A DNA stretch of 64,000 nt from Methyloversatilis sp. (GCA_017984755.1 JAGNYW010000003.1:62001-126000), one strand, 5' to 3'. Positions 19,284-29,965 are shown, counted from the first letter of the stretch. A program made the numbers and translations. The notes: a model not told the origin generated them from the sequence alone.

Positions 19284-20828
19284 TCAGATCGGTCCTTCGC
19301 CCTGCGGGTTCAGCTTCTGGCCGCCGCGCAGCTTGTTCAGCGCGTTGATGTAGGCCTTGGCCGAAGCGACGATGATGTCGGTGTCGGCGCCCTGGCCATT
19401 CACGATGCGTCCGTTCTTCGCGAGCCGCACGGTGACTTCACCCTGGGCATCGGTGCCGGTCGTGATGGCGTTGACCGAATAGAGCAGCAGTTCGGCACCG
19501 CTTGCTGCCAGAGTTTCGATGGCCCGAAATGCTGCATCGACCGGGCCACTGCCGTTCGACTCCGCTCGCTGCTCGCGCCCTTCGTCGGCCAGGGTCACCA
19601 CGGCGTGCGGTGTTTCGCCCGTTTCCGACTTCACGCTCATCGCAACCAGCTTGTAGAGCTCTTCTTCCGGCGTCACCGATTCGTCGCTCATCAGCGCCTG
19701 AAGGTCTTCATCGAAGATTTCATGCTTCTTGTCGGCCAACTCCTTGAAGGCGGCGAACGCGACATTCAACTGCTCCTCCGACTCAACCACGATGCCGAGA
19801 TCACCCAGGCGCGAACGGAAGGCATTGCGACCGGAGTGCTTGCCCAGCACGAGCTTGTTTGCGTTCCAGCCCACATCTTCGGCGCGCATGATTTCGTAGG
19901 TTTCACGATGCTTGAGCACGCCGTCCTGATGAATGCCTGATTCGTGAGCAAACGCATTGGCTCCGACCACGGCCTTGTTCGGCTGCACCGGATAACCAGT
20001 GATGGTCGATACCAGACGCGAGGCCGGCACGATCTGCGTCGCATCAATGCGCGTCTCCAGCCCGAACACGTCGCGGCGCGTGCGCACCGCCATCACGACC
20101 TCCTCGAGCGACGCATTGCCCGCGCGCTCGCCCAGACCGTTGATCGTGCATTCGACCTGACGCGCACCGGCCATCACTGCCGCGAGGGAATTCGCGACCG
20201 CCATGCCGAGATCGTTGTGACAGTGCGTCGACCAGACGACCTTGTCGGCGCCAGGTACGCGCTCGATCAGCATTCTCATGCGCTCGGCCCATTGCGCCGG
20301 CACCGAGTAACCGACCGTATCGGGTACGTTGATGGTCTTCGCGCCGGCCTTGATCACATCCGAGAATACGCGCACCAGAAAATCGATGTCGCTGCGCACC
20401 GCATCTTCGGCCGAGAACTCCACATCGTCCGTGTACTCGAGTGCCCAGCCGACCGCCTTGACGGCCTGCGCAACCACCTGATCAGGCGTCATGCGCAGCT
20501 TCTTTTCCATGTGGATCGGGCTGGTCGCGATGAAAGTGTGGATGCGGCCGCTGGCCGCCGGCCTGATGGCTTCGCCGGCACGGCGGATATCGCTTTCACT
20601 GGCCCGGGCGAGTGAACACACGGTGGATTCGCGGATCGCTTCGGCGACTGCACGTACCGATTCGAAATCACCATTGGACGCGGCGGCGAAACCGGCCTCG
20701 ATCACGTCGACCCGCATTCGTTCAAGCTGTCGGGCAATGCGCAGCTTTTCGTCACGCGTCATCGACGCGCCCGGACTCTGCTCGCCATCGCGCAAGGTGG
20801 TATCGAAAATGATCAAGCGTTCGGACAT
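19284..20828 (-). CDS. leuA: 2-isopropylmalate synthase
   Basis: A 514-residue enzyme for the first committed step of leucine synthesis, acetyl-CoA plus 2-oxoisovalerate. The catalytic barrel has [18 protein letters not shown], the metal ligands in [16 protein letters not shown] and the [15 protein letters not shown] loop. The C-terminal LeuA dimer domain, the site of leucine feedback inhibition, is present ([11 protein letters not shown]...[13 protein letters not shown]). MSERLIIFD was taken as the start rather than the upstream in-frame ATG because it matches the family N-terminus. Confidence 0.97.
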   Translation of the reverse strand: MSERLIIFDTTLRDGEQSPGASMTRDEKLRIARQLERMRVDVIEAGFAAASNGDFESVRAVAEAIRESTVCSLARASESDIRRAGEAIRPAASGRIHTFIATSPIHMEKKLRMTPDQVVAQAVKAVGWALEYTDDVEFSAEDAVRSDIDFLVRVFSDVIKAGAKTINVPDTVGYSVPAQWAERMRMLIERVPGADKVVWSTHCHNDLGMAVANSLAAVMAGARQVECTINGLGERAGNASLEEVVMAVRTRRDVFGLETRIDATQIVPASRLVSTITGYPVQPNKAVVGANAFAHESGIHQDGVLKHRETYEIMRAEDVGWNANKLVLGKHSGRNAFRSRLGDLGIVVESEEQLNVAFAAFKELADKKHEIFDEDLQALMSDESVTPEEELYKLVAMSVKSETGETPHAVVTLADEGREQRAESNGSGPVDAAFRAIETLAASGAELLLYSVNAITTGTDAQGEVTVRLAKNGRIVNGQGADTDIIVASAKAYINALNKLRGGQKLNPQGEGPI

Positions 20829-21062
20829 GACTTTCTCCAGTATCGGGGCGACATTGACGCCATAAGGCATCACACCGCAGCGGCTCTCGAGCGCTGCGGA
20901 CGGACTTCAGCAAATTGTGGGGAGGTTTTTTAGCGCGCGCAGCGCAGCAGCGGCCGGGCGAGCAGCAAGCGGCGCAGCGAGAGGGAGGAAGACGGAAGGC
21001 GGATCGCATTCATGGCCTCGAATATAAATGCAAATCCACCGCTCGGCAACGTCCGGCCCGAC

Positions 21063-21830
21063 TCAATCCGCGGGTGGTCTCGGTTTCCTGCCCAGCACCT
21101 TCACGAGCAGCATCACATACCCCGAGAACGCGTACGCCACGAACAAACCGAACAGCACCACAGGCGGATTGACGGAGATCGCGACAAATGCGAGCACGAA
21201 ACCGAAAATCACGATGAAAGGCACACTGCGGCGCAGGTTGATGTCCTTGCCGCTCCAGAACTTCACGTTGCTGACCATCGTGAGTCCACCAAACAACGTG
21301 ATGCCGAATGCCCACCAACTCATGTCCGGCCCGGTCACGCCATTGTCGGTCGTCACCCACACCAGTCCGGCAACCAGCGCGGCCGCAGCCGGGCTGGGCA
21401 GCCCCTGGAAATAGCGCTTGTCGACCGTACCCATGTTGGTGTTGAAGCGCGCCAGACGCAGCGCAGCGCCGGCACAGTAGATGAACGCGGCGATCCAGCC
21501 CCACTTGCCGAGGCCACGCATGGCCCACTCATAGGCGATCAGCGCCGGCGCCGCGCCGAAGGAAACCATATCGGACAGGGAATCGTACTCCGCACCGAAT
21601 GCTGACTGCGTGCGGGTCAGCCGCGCCACGCGCCCGTCGAGGCCGTCGAGCACCATGGCGACGAAGATTGCGACTGCCGAATACTCGTAGCGGCCGTTCA
21701 TCGCCTGCACGATGGCGTAGAAACCGGCGAACAGCGAGGCCGTCGTGAACAGATTGGGAAGGATGTAAATGCCGCGCCGACGCTTCAGCGGATCGGCTGG
21801 CTTGATGTACTGCGGCTCGAACTCTGACAT
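21063..21830 (-). CDS. pssA: CDP-diacylglycerol--serine O-phosphatidyltransferase
   Basis: A 255-residue integral membrane enzyme that makes phosphatidylserine. The CDP-alcohol phosphotransferase motif is present as LDGLDGRVARLTRTQSAFGA followed by EYDSLSDMVSFG (DG..AR...G...D...D). Several membrane segments follow. MSEFEPQYIKPADPLKRRRG is the family start. It lies between ilvC and leuA as in many Betaproteobacteria, but the phosphatidylserine decarboxylase gene usually found next to it is not in this window. Confidence 0.95.
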   Translation of the reverse strand: MSEFEPQYIKPADPLKRRRGIYILPNLFTTASLFAGFYAIVQAMNGRYEYSAVAIFVAMVLDGLDGRVARLTRTQSAFGAEYDSLSDMVSFGAAPALIAYEWAMRGLGKWGWIAAFIYCAGAALRLARFNTNMGTVDKRYFQGLPSPAAAALVAGLVWVTTDNGVTGPDMSWWAFGITLFGGLTMVSNVKFWSGKDINLRRSVPFIVIFGFVLAFVAISVNPPVVLFGLFVAYAFSGYVMLLVKVLGRKPRPPAD

Positions 21831-22187
21831 GCGTTCACTCCGGCAAACCGCGCACAGCATTGCTGAGCGGGGCAGAACAGTGCGTTCGGGGCACTTCGGC
21901 GGGAATCGCCCGACAGCGCGCGCTGGCCCTGACGCAACAAGGCAGGCTCCTGACGATCAGCCCCCGCCAGCCCCACCGTCATGACATCGCTACCGCGCCT
22001 CGTCCGCATGCACGGGCGGATCTTTGGCCCTTCGGCACAGGACGCTGCGGAATGCTGCGAAACCGGATGGAGAACGGGGTCACAACCAAGGCAGCGGCAG
22101 CCAGACTGGAATCTCGCGTGCCTTCAATGCAAAAACCCGGTCAGACCGCGTCCGCATGCGGCCTGACCGGGCACAACCGGAGCACGA
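21831..22187. other. Long intergenic region between ilvC and pssA
   Basis: 357 bases without a credible gene. Short open frames on both strands have no start signal and no family resemblance. The right end holds the ilvC terminator; the rest shows no repeat, tRNA or recognisable regulatory RNA. In related bacteria I would expect a psd gene here; I see no remnant of it. Confidence 0.6.
22131..22171 (-). terminator. Rho-independent terminator of ilvBHC
   Basis: On the minus strand CCCGGTCAGGCCGC and GCGGTCTGACCGGG form a 13-pair stem with one mismatch, an eight-base loop and a following run of five T residues, just beyond the ilvC stop codon. Confidence 0.85.
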
Positions 22188-23767
<1,580 letters not shown>

Positions 23768-23837
23768 TGCGAGCGCCTTAAATGGAATTGCTGGAACCGT
23801 CACTGCGGATACGGACTGCCGGAGGCCGGTGCCCGCT

Positions 23838-23865
23838 GTCCGACAGGCGGGTAATCCTGTCGGAC
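23838..23865. other. Strong hairpin in the ilvB-ilvH spacer
   Basis: GTCCGACAGG and CCTGTCGGAC form a perfect ten-pair stem with an eight-base loop in the 153-base spacer. No T-run follows on either strand, so it is not a standard terminator; it may protect or process the operon mRNA. Confidence 0.5.
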
Positions 23866-23920
23866 GACCCGGCCGGCAACGCCGGACCGGTCCGCGTGAA
23901 AGCAGTATCGGTTGTTGTGC

Positions 23921-25630
23921 CTAGAGATCCTCGGACGAAAGGATCATGTCCGTCAGACCCTTGCCGCCCATCACCATCGGATAGACGTTTTCGGTCTGAT
24001 CAACCTGAAAGTCGAGGAACACGAGGTCGTTCTTGCGTTTGAAAGCTTCGCGCAAGGCGCCTTCCACGTCGCCCGGCTTTTCGATGCGCATGCCGATGTG
24101 ACCATAGGCCTCGGCCAGTTTCGGGAAATCCGGCAGGGAATCCATGTAGGACTCCGAGTAGCGGTTGCCGTGGATGATTTCCTGCCACTGACGGACCATG
24201 CCCAGATAGCGGTTGTTCAGGCTGCAGATCTTGAGCGGTATGCGGTACTGCTTGCAGGTCGACAGCTCCTGGATGTTCATCTGCACCGAACCTTCGCCCG
24301 TCACCACCGCAACCGGCGAACCGGGATGGGCAAGCTGAACGCCGATGCCGTAGGGAATGCCCACGCCCATGGTACCCAGACCACCGGAATTCAACCAGCG
24401 GCGCGGCTTGTCGAACTTGTAGTACTGGGCCGCCCACATCTGGTGCTGACCGACGTCCGACGTGACGAATGCATCGCCCTTGGTCACTTCCCAGAGTTTT
24501 TCGATGACGAACTGAGGCTTGATGATTTCATCGCTCTGCTTGTACTTCAGGCAGTCGCGGCGGCGCCATTCGTCGATCTGCTTCCACCATTCGGCGAGCG
24601 CTTCCTGATCGGGGCGGTCATTCGATGCATCGAGCAGACGCAGGATGTCGTCCAGCACGTCGGGCAGATTGCCGACGATGGGCACGTCCACCTTCACGCG
24701 CTTGGAGATCGACGACGGGTCGATGTCGATGTGGATGATCTTGCGGGCGATGCGCGCAAAGTCAGCCGGGTTGCCGATCACACGGTCATCGAAGCGGGCA
24801 CCGACGGCAATAAGCACGTCGCAGTACTGCATTGCCATGTTGGCTTCGTAGTTGCCGTGCATGCCGAGCATGCCCACGAACTGCTTGTCGGTCGCGGGAT
24901 AGGCGCCAAGGCCCATCAGCGTGTTGGTGCAGGGCGCGCCGAGCGTGCGCACCAACCTGACCAACTGCTCAGACGAATCGGACAGGATGACGCCGCCGCC
25001 CGCGTAGATCATCGGGCGCTTGGCTTCCAGAAGCAGCTGGACGGCCTTCTTGATCTGGCCCTGATGACCCTTGACGATAGGGTTGTACGAACGCATCGAA
25101 ACCGTCTTCGGGTATTCGAATTCCGCCTTCGCGATGGTGATGTCCTTCGGAATATCGACCAGCACGGGACCGGGACGACCGGTTCGGGCGATGTAGAACG
25201 CCTTCTTGATGGTGCTCGCGATGTCCTTGGCGTCCTTCACGAGGAAATTGTGCTTCACGCACGGACGCGTGATCCCGACCGTGTCGCACTCCTGGAAGGC
25301 ATCCTGACCGATGGCGGCCGTCGGAACCTGACCGGAAATGATCACCATCGGGATCGAATCCATGTAGGCCGTGGCAATGCCGGTGATCGCATTGGTCACG
25401 CCCGGGCCGGAGGTGACGAGCGCGACGCCGACGCGATCGGTCGAACGCGAATAGGCATCCGCTGCGTGCAGCGCTGCCTGCTCATGCCGGACCAGAACGT
25501 GCCGGACTACGTCCTGCTTGAACAATTCATCGTACAGGTAGAGAACGGCGCCGCCGGGATACCCGAAAACGTATTCCACCTTTTCTTCTGCAAGGCACCT
25601 GACTACAATTTCCGCTCCGGTCATAATCAT
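23921..25630 (-). CDS. ilvB: Acetolactate synthase large subunit
   Basis: A 569-residue thiamine-diphosphate enzyme for the first common step of valine, leucine and isoleucine synthesis. The N-terminal domain has VFGYPGGAVLYLYDEL and the catalytic glutamate in RHEQAALHAADAYSRS; the FAD domain has VGARFDDRVIGNPADFA; the thiamine motif runs from GEGSVQMNIQELST to NNRYLGMVRQWQE. ATG 25630, preceded by AGGTGG, is preferred over a GTG nine bases upstream. First gene of ilvB-ilvH-ilvC. It could equally be named ilvI. Confidence 0.96.
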   Translation of the reverse strand: MIMTGAEIVVRCLAEEKVEYVFGYPGGAVLYLYDELFKQDVVRHVLVRHEQAALHAADAYSRSTDRVGVALVTSGPGVTNAITGIATAYMDSIPMVIISGQVPTAAIGQDAFQECDTVGITRPCVKHNFLVKDAKDIASTIKKAFYIARTGRPGPVLVDIPKDITIAKAEFEYPKTVSMRSYNPIVKGHQGQIKKAVQLLLEAKRPMIYAGGGVILSDSSEQLVRLVRTLGAPCTNTLMGLGAYPATDKQFVGMLGMHGNYEANMAMQYCDVLIAVGARFDDRVIGNPADFARIARKIIHIDIDPSSISKRVKVDVPIVGNLPDVLDDILRLLDASNDRPDQEALAEWWKQIDEWRRRDCLKYKQSDEIIKPQFVIEKLWEVTKGDAFVTSDVGQHQMWAAQYYKFDKPRRWLNSGGLGTMGVGIPYGIGVQLAHPGSPVAVVTGEGSVQMNIQELSTCKQYRIPLKICSLNNRYLGMVRQWQEIIHGNRYSESYMDSLPDFPKLAEAYGHIGMRIEKPGDVEGALREAFKRKNDLVFLDFQVDQTENVYPMVMGGKGLTDMILSSEDL

Positions 25631-25667
25631 AGAGACCACCTGTATAAAAATTCCGGAAAAGCATTAA

Positions 25668-25696
25668 AGGGTAGCGCCCGGCCCATGCCCGGTCAA
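25668..25696 (-). promoter_or_regulatory. Putative ilvB promoter
   Basis: On the minus strand TTGACC (25691-25696) and TACCCT (25668-25673) are 17 bases apart, about 38 bases upstream of the ilvB ATG. The -10 box is only a partial match. Confidence 0.45.
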
Positions 25697-25826
25697 GGCA
25701 TTTGTCCGCAGGCGCACGGGCGCCGGAAACGCCGCCCATCACCCATCCGCAGGGAACGATTCTTCCTTCAATCCGATCGGAATTCACCGTATCGGCCTTT
25801 GCCGCTCACCCCAGGAAAGAATCATT

Positions 25827-26393
25827 CTGGCTTCCCGAGACGAACTCTCAAGCTTTCTCGCCGCAGTCGAACGGCGCGCATTCAAACAGGCCGTCTTCGC
25901 CCTGAGGGACGAGGAGTCAGCGCTGGATGCGGTGCAGGACGCCATGATGAAGCTTGCCGAGAAATATGGCAGCCGACCGGCGGAAGAGTTTCCGATGTTG
26001 TTCCAGCGCATCCTGCAAAACGTGATCCGGGATGTATTCAGGCGGCGCAAGGTCCGTTCCACATGGACCACCCTGCTATCGGCCTTCGGCAACTCGGATG
26101 AGGACGAAGATTACGATCCGCTGGAAACGATGGTGATCGACGAGCCTTCCTCGCTGGGCCGGACACCGGAGCAGAACATGGAGCAGACGGAAGTCATGGC
26201 TTTGATAGAACGGGAAATTTCCCGCCTTCCCGGCCGTCAACGCGAAGCCTTTCTGATGCGTTACTGGGAAGAAATGGATATTTCCGAGACTGCCTCGGTG
26301 ATGGGTTGTTCAGAGGGCAGTGTCAAGACACACTGCTCGCGTGCAACGCACGCCCTCGCCGCCGCCCTGAAATTGCGTGGCATCAAGCTATGA
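25827..26393 (+). CDS. ECF-type RNA polymerase sigma factor, probable non-AUG start
   Basis: A sigma-70-family factor of about 188 residues. Region 2 lies in FLAAVERRAFKQAVFALRDE followed by SALDAVQDAMMKLAEKYG, and region 4 is LPGRQREAFLMRYWEEMDIS followed by ETASVMGCSEGSVKTHCSRA. Between them an acidic linker (GNSDEDEDYDPLETM) is typical of this betaproteobacterial group. The conserved protein sequence continues well upstream of the first GTG (25932), and no ATG, GTG or TTG is in frame for over 130 bases. CTG 25827 (or ATT 25824), which follows AGGAAAG, is the most likely start. It overlaps the next gene (ATGA), as expected for a sigma factor with a co-encoded membrane regulator. Confidence 0.82.
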   Translation: MASRDELSSFLAAVERRAFKQAVFALRDEESALDAVQDAMMKLAEKYGSRPAEEFPMLFQRILQNVIRDVFRRRKVRSTWTTLLSAFGNSDEDEDYDPLETMVIDEPSSLGRTPEQNMEQTEVMALIEREISRLPGRQREAFLMRYWEEMDISETASVMGCSEGSVKTHCSRATHALAAALKLRGIKL

Positions 26394-26812
26394 ACAAAGA
26401 CGAACTCATGCCGTTGCTCGCCCCTTCCGACGAAGCTGCCATCGGCCGTCGCGCGCGTGCTGCGCTCGAAGCGTCATCTGCCGACCTCTCTCCCGATATC
26501 GCATTTCGACTTGCGCAGTCGAGACAGCGGGCGATCGCGCTATACACGCCCCGACGCAGCCTCATCGCGCGCCTTCAGCCCGCCGGTTTTTTCTCGACCG
26601 GGCTCGATGGCTGGATACGCGAAGTGCTTGTTCCGGCAATCGGCATCGTCATGCTCGCCCTGATCGCCGCTGCGGCCGGCAGTTACTCGGAAGCCGAGAA
26701 GCGTGATCGCATGGTCGACATCGACAGCGCGTTGCTGACCGACGACCTCCCCATAGATGCCTACCTGGACCGTGGTTTCGGTGCCTGGGTGGATGGTCAG
26801 GGAGGCCGCTGA
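26390..26812 (+). CDS. DUF3619 single-pass membrane protein, candidate anti-sigma factor
   Basis: A 140-residue protein of the DUF3619 type. The N-terminal 85 residues are cytoplasmic and helical (DIAFRLAQSRQRAIALY), one membrane segment follows (VLVPAIGIVMLALIAAAA), and a short acidic tail would be outside (DIDSALLTDDLPIDAYLDRG). It overlaps the sigma-factor stop by four bases. Topology and position fit an anti-sigma factor, but it lacks a recognisable zinc anti-sigma motif and that role is inferred. Confidence 0.82.
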   Translation: MNKDELMPLLAPSDEAAIGRRARAALEASSADLSPDIAFRLAQSRQRAIALYTPRRSLIARLQPAGFFSTGLDGWIREVLVPAIGIVMLALIAAAAGSYSEAEKRDRMVDIDSALLTDDLPIDAYLDRGFGAWVDGQGGR

Positions 26813-27255
26813 TGCGCGGTCTGCGCACATGGCTTTCGGCGTGCATGCTGCTGGCCTCTGCAGTCGCCCAGGCAGATTCCCCGCCGGACTGGCAGCAACT
26901 CGACCCGGCGCAGCGTGATGTGCTGACGCCTCTGGGCGGCGACTGGAACCATCTCGATGCCGAACGTCGTCGCAAGTGGCTGGATCTGGCCAAACGTTTC
27001 CCTTCCATGACCCCGGAAGAACAGACCCGGATGCGTGCGCGCATGAGTTACTGGGCGACCCTCACGCCGGAAGAACGCGTCGAGGCGCGCGAACGGTATA
27101 AACGACTTCAGTCGCTCCCCCCGGATCAACGCGAAACGCTTGCCAAACAGTGGGAAGCGTACGAAGGGCTGTCACGCGACGAACGCAAACGGCTCGGCGC
27201 CAGTCAACGTCCCGCTGGCAAGATGCCGGGGGCTGTTCCTCCGGTTCGTCAATAA
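26812..27255 (+). CDS. DUF3106 exported protein
   Basis: A 147-residue protein with a signal peptide (MRGLRTWLSACMLLASAVAQA) followed by repeated Trp- and Leu-rich helical units: WQQLDPAQRDVLTPL, WNHLDAERRRKWLDLAKRF, MTPEEQTRMRARMSYWATL and LTPEERVEARERYKRL, the hallmark of DUF3106. Its ATG overlaps the stop of the DUF3619 gene by one base. The function is unknown; a periplasmic partner of the sigma/DUF3619 pair is plausible. Confidence 0.88.
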   Translation: MRGLRTWLSACMLLASAVAQADSPPDWQQLDPAQRDVLTPLGGDWNHLDAERRRKWLDLAKRFPSMTPEEQTRMRARMSYWATLTPEERVEARERYKRLQSLPPDQRETLAKQWEAYEGLSRDERKRLGASQRPAGKMPGAVPPVRQ

Positions 27256-27291
27256 GGTTTTTCCGCAGCCACTCGCTGCCGGTTACATCCA

Positions 27292-27723
27292 ATGTCCGAC
27301 ACCCTCCGCTTCCCTGCCGCCGGCCTGCGCCGGCGCCTTGCATCACTCCTTTACGAGTCGCTTCTGCTGCTGGGCGTACTGGCGGCCGGTTTCATGCTGC
27401 CTAATCTGCTGGTCGGTGTCTTTTTCGAGGTTGCGCCGCAGGGCTGGTTCGCCTGGCTGCACGCGACACTGCTGCTCGGGCTCTACTTCGTGCACTACTG
27501 GAAGAGCGGTGGCCAGACCCTCGCGATGCAGACGTGGGGCATCCGGCTGGTCGATGCCACGCAGGACACACCACCGCAGTTCCGGCGGGCGCTTCTGCGC
27601 TACCTGCTGAGCTGGCCATCACTGCTGTTCTGCGGCGCCGGACTGATCTGGGCCCTGTTCGACCGCGAGCGCCAGTTCCTGCACGACCGGCTGGCCGGCA
27701 CGCGCGTCATTCGCATCAAATAG
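27292..27723 (+). CDS. RDD family membrane protein
   Basis: A 143-residue inner-membrane protein of the RDD family. RLASLLYESLLLLGVLAAGF is the first membrane segment (family Arg-Asp-Asp is here R..Y.E), then LHATLLLGLYFVHYWKSGGQ and TLAMQTWGIRLVD, and the closing FDRERQFLHDRLAGTRVI. It lies 36 bases after the DUF3106 gene and probably belongs to the same transcript. Its stop codon is three bases from the convergent lptG stop. Confidence 0.9.
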   Translation: MSDTLRFPAAGLRRRLASLLYESLLLLGVLAAGFMLPNLLVGVFFEVAPQGWFAWLHATLLLGLYFVHYWKSGGQTLAMQTWGIRLVDATQDTPPQFRRALLRYLLSWPSLLFCGAGLIWALFDRERQFLHDRLAGTRVIRIK

Positions 27724-27726
27724 ACT

Positions 27727-28800
27727 TCAGCGCCGGTCTTCCCACCACAGCATCGCAGCCGCAGCGAACATGAAAAGCAGGCCGGGTGTCAGCGCGGCCG
27801 CATAGGGCGGCCACGAGTTGATTGCTCCAAGGTTTGAGAACAGGCCGTTCAGCATGTGGAAGAACACGCCTATCATCACACCGGTGAACACCTTGATGCT
27901 GACCGCAGAGTTGCGGTTGTGCATGTAGGCGAACGGCAGCGCCAGCGCCAGCATCACGATGCAGGCCAGCGGATACGTGAACTTCTTCCACAGCGCGATC
28001 TCGTAACGGCCGGTTTCCTGATGGTTGTCGACAAGATGCTGGATGTAGTGCCACAACTTCCAGGCCGACATGCGCTCGGGCACGACCAGCATCACGCTCA
28101 TCACATCGGGACTCAGCGCAGATTGCCAGGCCAGCCGTTCATGCTGGCTCACTTTTGCACCTTCGCCGGAGAACTCCGTGCGGCTGACGCCGGTCAGCAT
28201 CCAGCCTTCCTCGGTCGAATAACCGGCCGCCTCCGCCTCCGACACCGACAGCAGCACGCGCCTGCCGTCGAATTCGAAGATCCGCACCTTCTGCAGCTTG
28301 CCGTCAGGTGTGACCCTGCCTACATTGACGAAATTGTTTTCGTCCTTGATCCAGAAGCCGCTGCGGAACTCACTGGTCAGCAGCTGCGAGCGGGCTGCCA
28401 GCTTGAGCTCCTGGGCCGCCCTTTCGGCGGGCGGTGCAATGAATTCACCCGTCACGAAAGTGAGCGCAACAAAGGGCAGCCCGATGCGCGCAAGCAGCCG
28501 CAACAGCCTTGCCGTCGACACACCGGACGCACGCAGCACCGTGATTTCGGAATGACGCGACAGGGTCGTCAGGGCGTACAGACCGCCGATGAGTACCGCG
28601 ATGGGCAGGGTTTCATACACCCGGCCAGGCATGGTGAGCACCGTATACATCACGGCGTGCTCGAGCCCGTAATCGCCGCGCCCGAGGTTGTCCAGCTCGT
28701 TGATCAGGTCGAAGAACCCGAACAGGCCAAGGAAGGATGCCAGCACCAGCAGCGATGCGAGCAGGACTTCCCGTGCAATATAACGCTCGTGTATCAGCAT
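27727..28800 (-). CDS. lptG: LPS export ABC transporter permease LptG
   Basis: A 357-residue YjgP/YjgQ-family permease. With LptF and LptB it extracts lipopolysaccharide from the inner membrane. It opens MLIHERYIAREVLLASLLVL, has the conserved MPGRVYETLPIAVLIGGLYA loop that contacts LptB, a large periplasmic beta-jellyroll domain (about residues 130-270), and three C-terminal membrane segments. It starts two bases after the lptF stop. Confidence 0.93.
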   Translation of the reverse strand: MLIHERYIAREVLLASLLVLASFLGLFGFFDLINELDNLGRGDYGLEHAVMYTVLTMPGRVYETLPIAVLIGGLYALTTLSRHSEITVLRASGVSTARLLRLLARIGLPFVALTFVTGEFIAPPAERAAQELKLAARSQLLTSEFRSGFWIKDENNFVNVGRVTPDGKLQKVRIFEFDGRRVLLSVSEAEAAGYSTEEGWMLTGVSRTEFSGEGAKVSQHERLAWQSALSPDVMSVMLVVPERMSAWKLWHYIQHLVDNHQETGRYEIALWKKFTYPLACIVMLALALPFAYMHNRNSAVSIKVFTGVMIGVFFHMLNGLFSNLGAINSWPPYAAALTPGLLFMFAAAAMLWWEDRR

Positions 28801-28802
28801 GA

Positions 28803-29885
28803 TCAGCGACTCAGCCAGGCGCGGGGCATATTGGCGTAAATACGCCACGCAAACAGTACGGCAAGCAGCAGGAACATGCCGCCGTGCAGCGACCACAACG
28901 CGCTGGCGAACGACAGCTTGCCCTGCGCGACCCACGCCTGCGTGATGCTCAGCAGATTGGAGTAAGTCAGATAGATCAGCAGCGCCATGAGCAGATTGGT
29001 CGCACGACCGGCCCGCGGATTGACGAAGGACAGCGGAATCGCCAGCAGCGCGAGGTTCAGCGCGGCGATCGGAAGACCGACGCGAAATGCGAATTCAGCC
29101 ATATTCGGCGGCGTAGGCGCAGCAAGCAGTTCATCCACGGTCAGCAGGTGGGGGCGTACTTCGACACCCTGCGCTTCCCGGGTCTCGATGCGCACCGCGT
29201 AGCGTTCGAACTCCATCACGCGATATTCCGGACTGCCCGGCCTGCCCTCGTAGCGCCGGCCATCGAGCATGACGACGAAGCGGTCGCCGTTCGCCACCGT
29301 CTGGGTGTAGCCGTCGCCGGCCACCATCACACCGAGCTTTTCGTCTTCGGTGGTGCTGACGAAGATGTTCTTGACCGCACCGTCCTTGCCGTCGCCGCTC
29401 TCCACGAAAAACACGCGGTCTGCCTGCGACGACTCCCGAAAACTGCCGGGAGACATCTGCGCCACGTCGTCGCGATTGCTCATGCGAGTCCGGAACTCGG
29501 CACTCTTGTTGAGCGCCCAGGGCGCCAGGTAAAGGGACAATACGGCAACCGCAACGGCCATCGGAACGGCGAAAAACAGTACCGGACGTATCCATGCCGA
29601 CAACGGCACACCAGTCGAGAACCACACCACCATTTCCGAATCACGCCAGCTGCGCGACATAGACAGCAATATCGCAATGAACAGCGTGAGCGACAGGATG
29701 ACCGACAGGTAGCGGAGCGCGCCGAAACCGAGCAGTGCCATGACGGCTTCGGATGCCACTTTTCCGCCCGCGGCCTGTCCGAGCAGGCGGACGAGTTGCG
29801 TCGACAGGACGATGGCAAACAGGGCCACGAAGACCGTCAGTGCAGTGCTGGCGAATTCGCGCAGGGCGGCGCGCTGGAAGATCAA
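28803..29885 (-). CDS. lptF: LPS export ABC transporter permease LptF
   Basis: A 360-residue partner of LptG. The family N-terminus MIFQRAALREFASTALTVF requires a TTG start at 29885, with GGAG eight bases upstream. Other marks are LPIAALNLALLAIPLSFVNP, a coupling helix region (SVILSLTLFIAILLSMSRSW), the periplasmic jellyroll, and six membrane segments in two groups. A long upstream extension in the same frame is non-conserved and reads through the divergent pepA promoter, so it was rejected. Confidence 0.93.
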   Translation of the reverse strand: MIFQRAALREFASTALTVFVALFAIVLSTQLVRLLGQAAGGKVASEAVMALLGFGALRYLSVILSLTLFIAILLSMSRSWRDSEMVVWFSTGVPLSAWIRPVLFFAVPMAVAVAVLSLYLAPWALNKSAEFRTRMSNRDDVAQMSPGSFRESSQADRVFFVESGDGKDGAVKNIFVSTTEDEKLGVMVAGDGYTQTVANGDRFVVMLDGRRYEGRPGSPEYRVMEFERYAVRIETREAQGVEVRPHLLTVDELLAAPTPPNMAEFAFRVGLPIAALNLALLAIPLSFVNPRAGRATNLLMALLIYLTYSNLLSITQAWVAQGKLSFASALWSLHGGMFLLLAVLFAWRIYANMPRAWLSR

Positions 29886-29935
29886 GCCTGGGGCTCCGTG
29901 CAAAACGGCTGTGCCATGGGGCCGCAGCGTTCTTT

Positions 29936-29965
29936 TTGACTCGTGTGCGGCTTCACACCGATAAT
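29936..29965 (+). promoter_or_regulatory. Sigma-70-type promoter for pepA
   Basis: TTGACT at 29936-29941 and GATAAT at 29960-29965 are separated by 18 bases and lie 41 bases before the pepA GTG, in the 121-base spacer shared with the divergent lptF gene. Confidence 0.6.

Noticed and set aside
19249-19287. Inverted repeat TGAAGAC/GTCTTCA at the convergent DUF2069 and leuA ends, considered as a terminator
   Set aside because: The stem has only seven pairs with a 23-base loop and no T-run.
23912-26101. Plus-strand open frame of about 730 codons opposite ilvB
   Set aside because: It is antisense to ilvB, runs through its promoter and into the sigma-factor gene in another frame, and has no recognisable domain.
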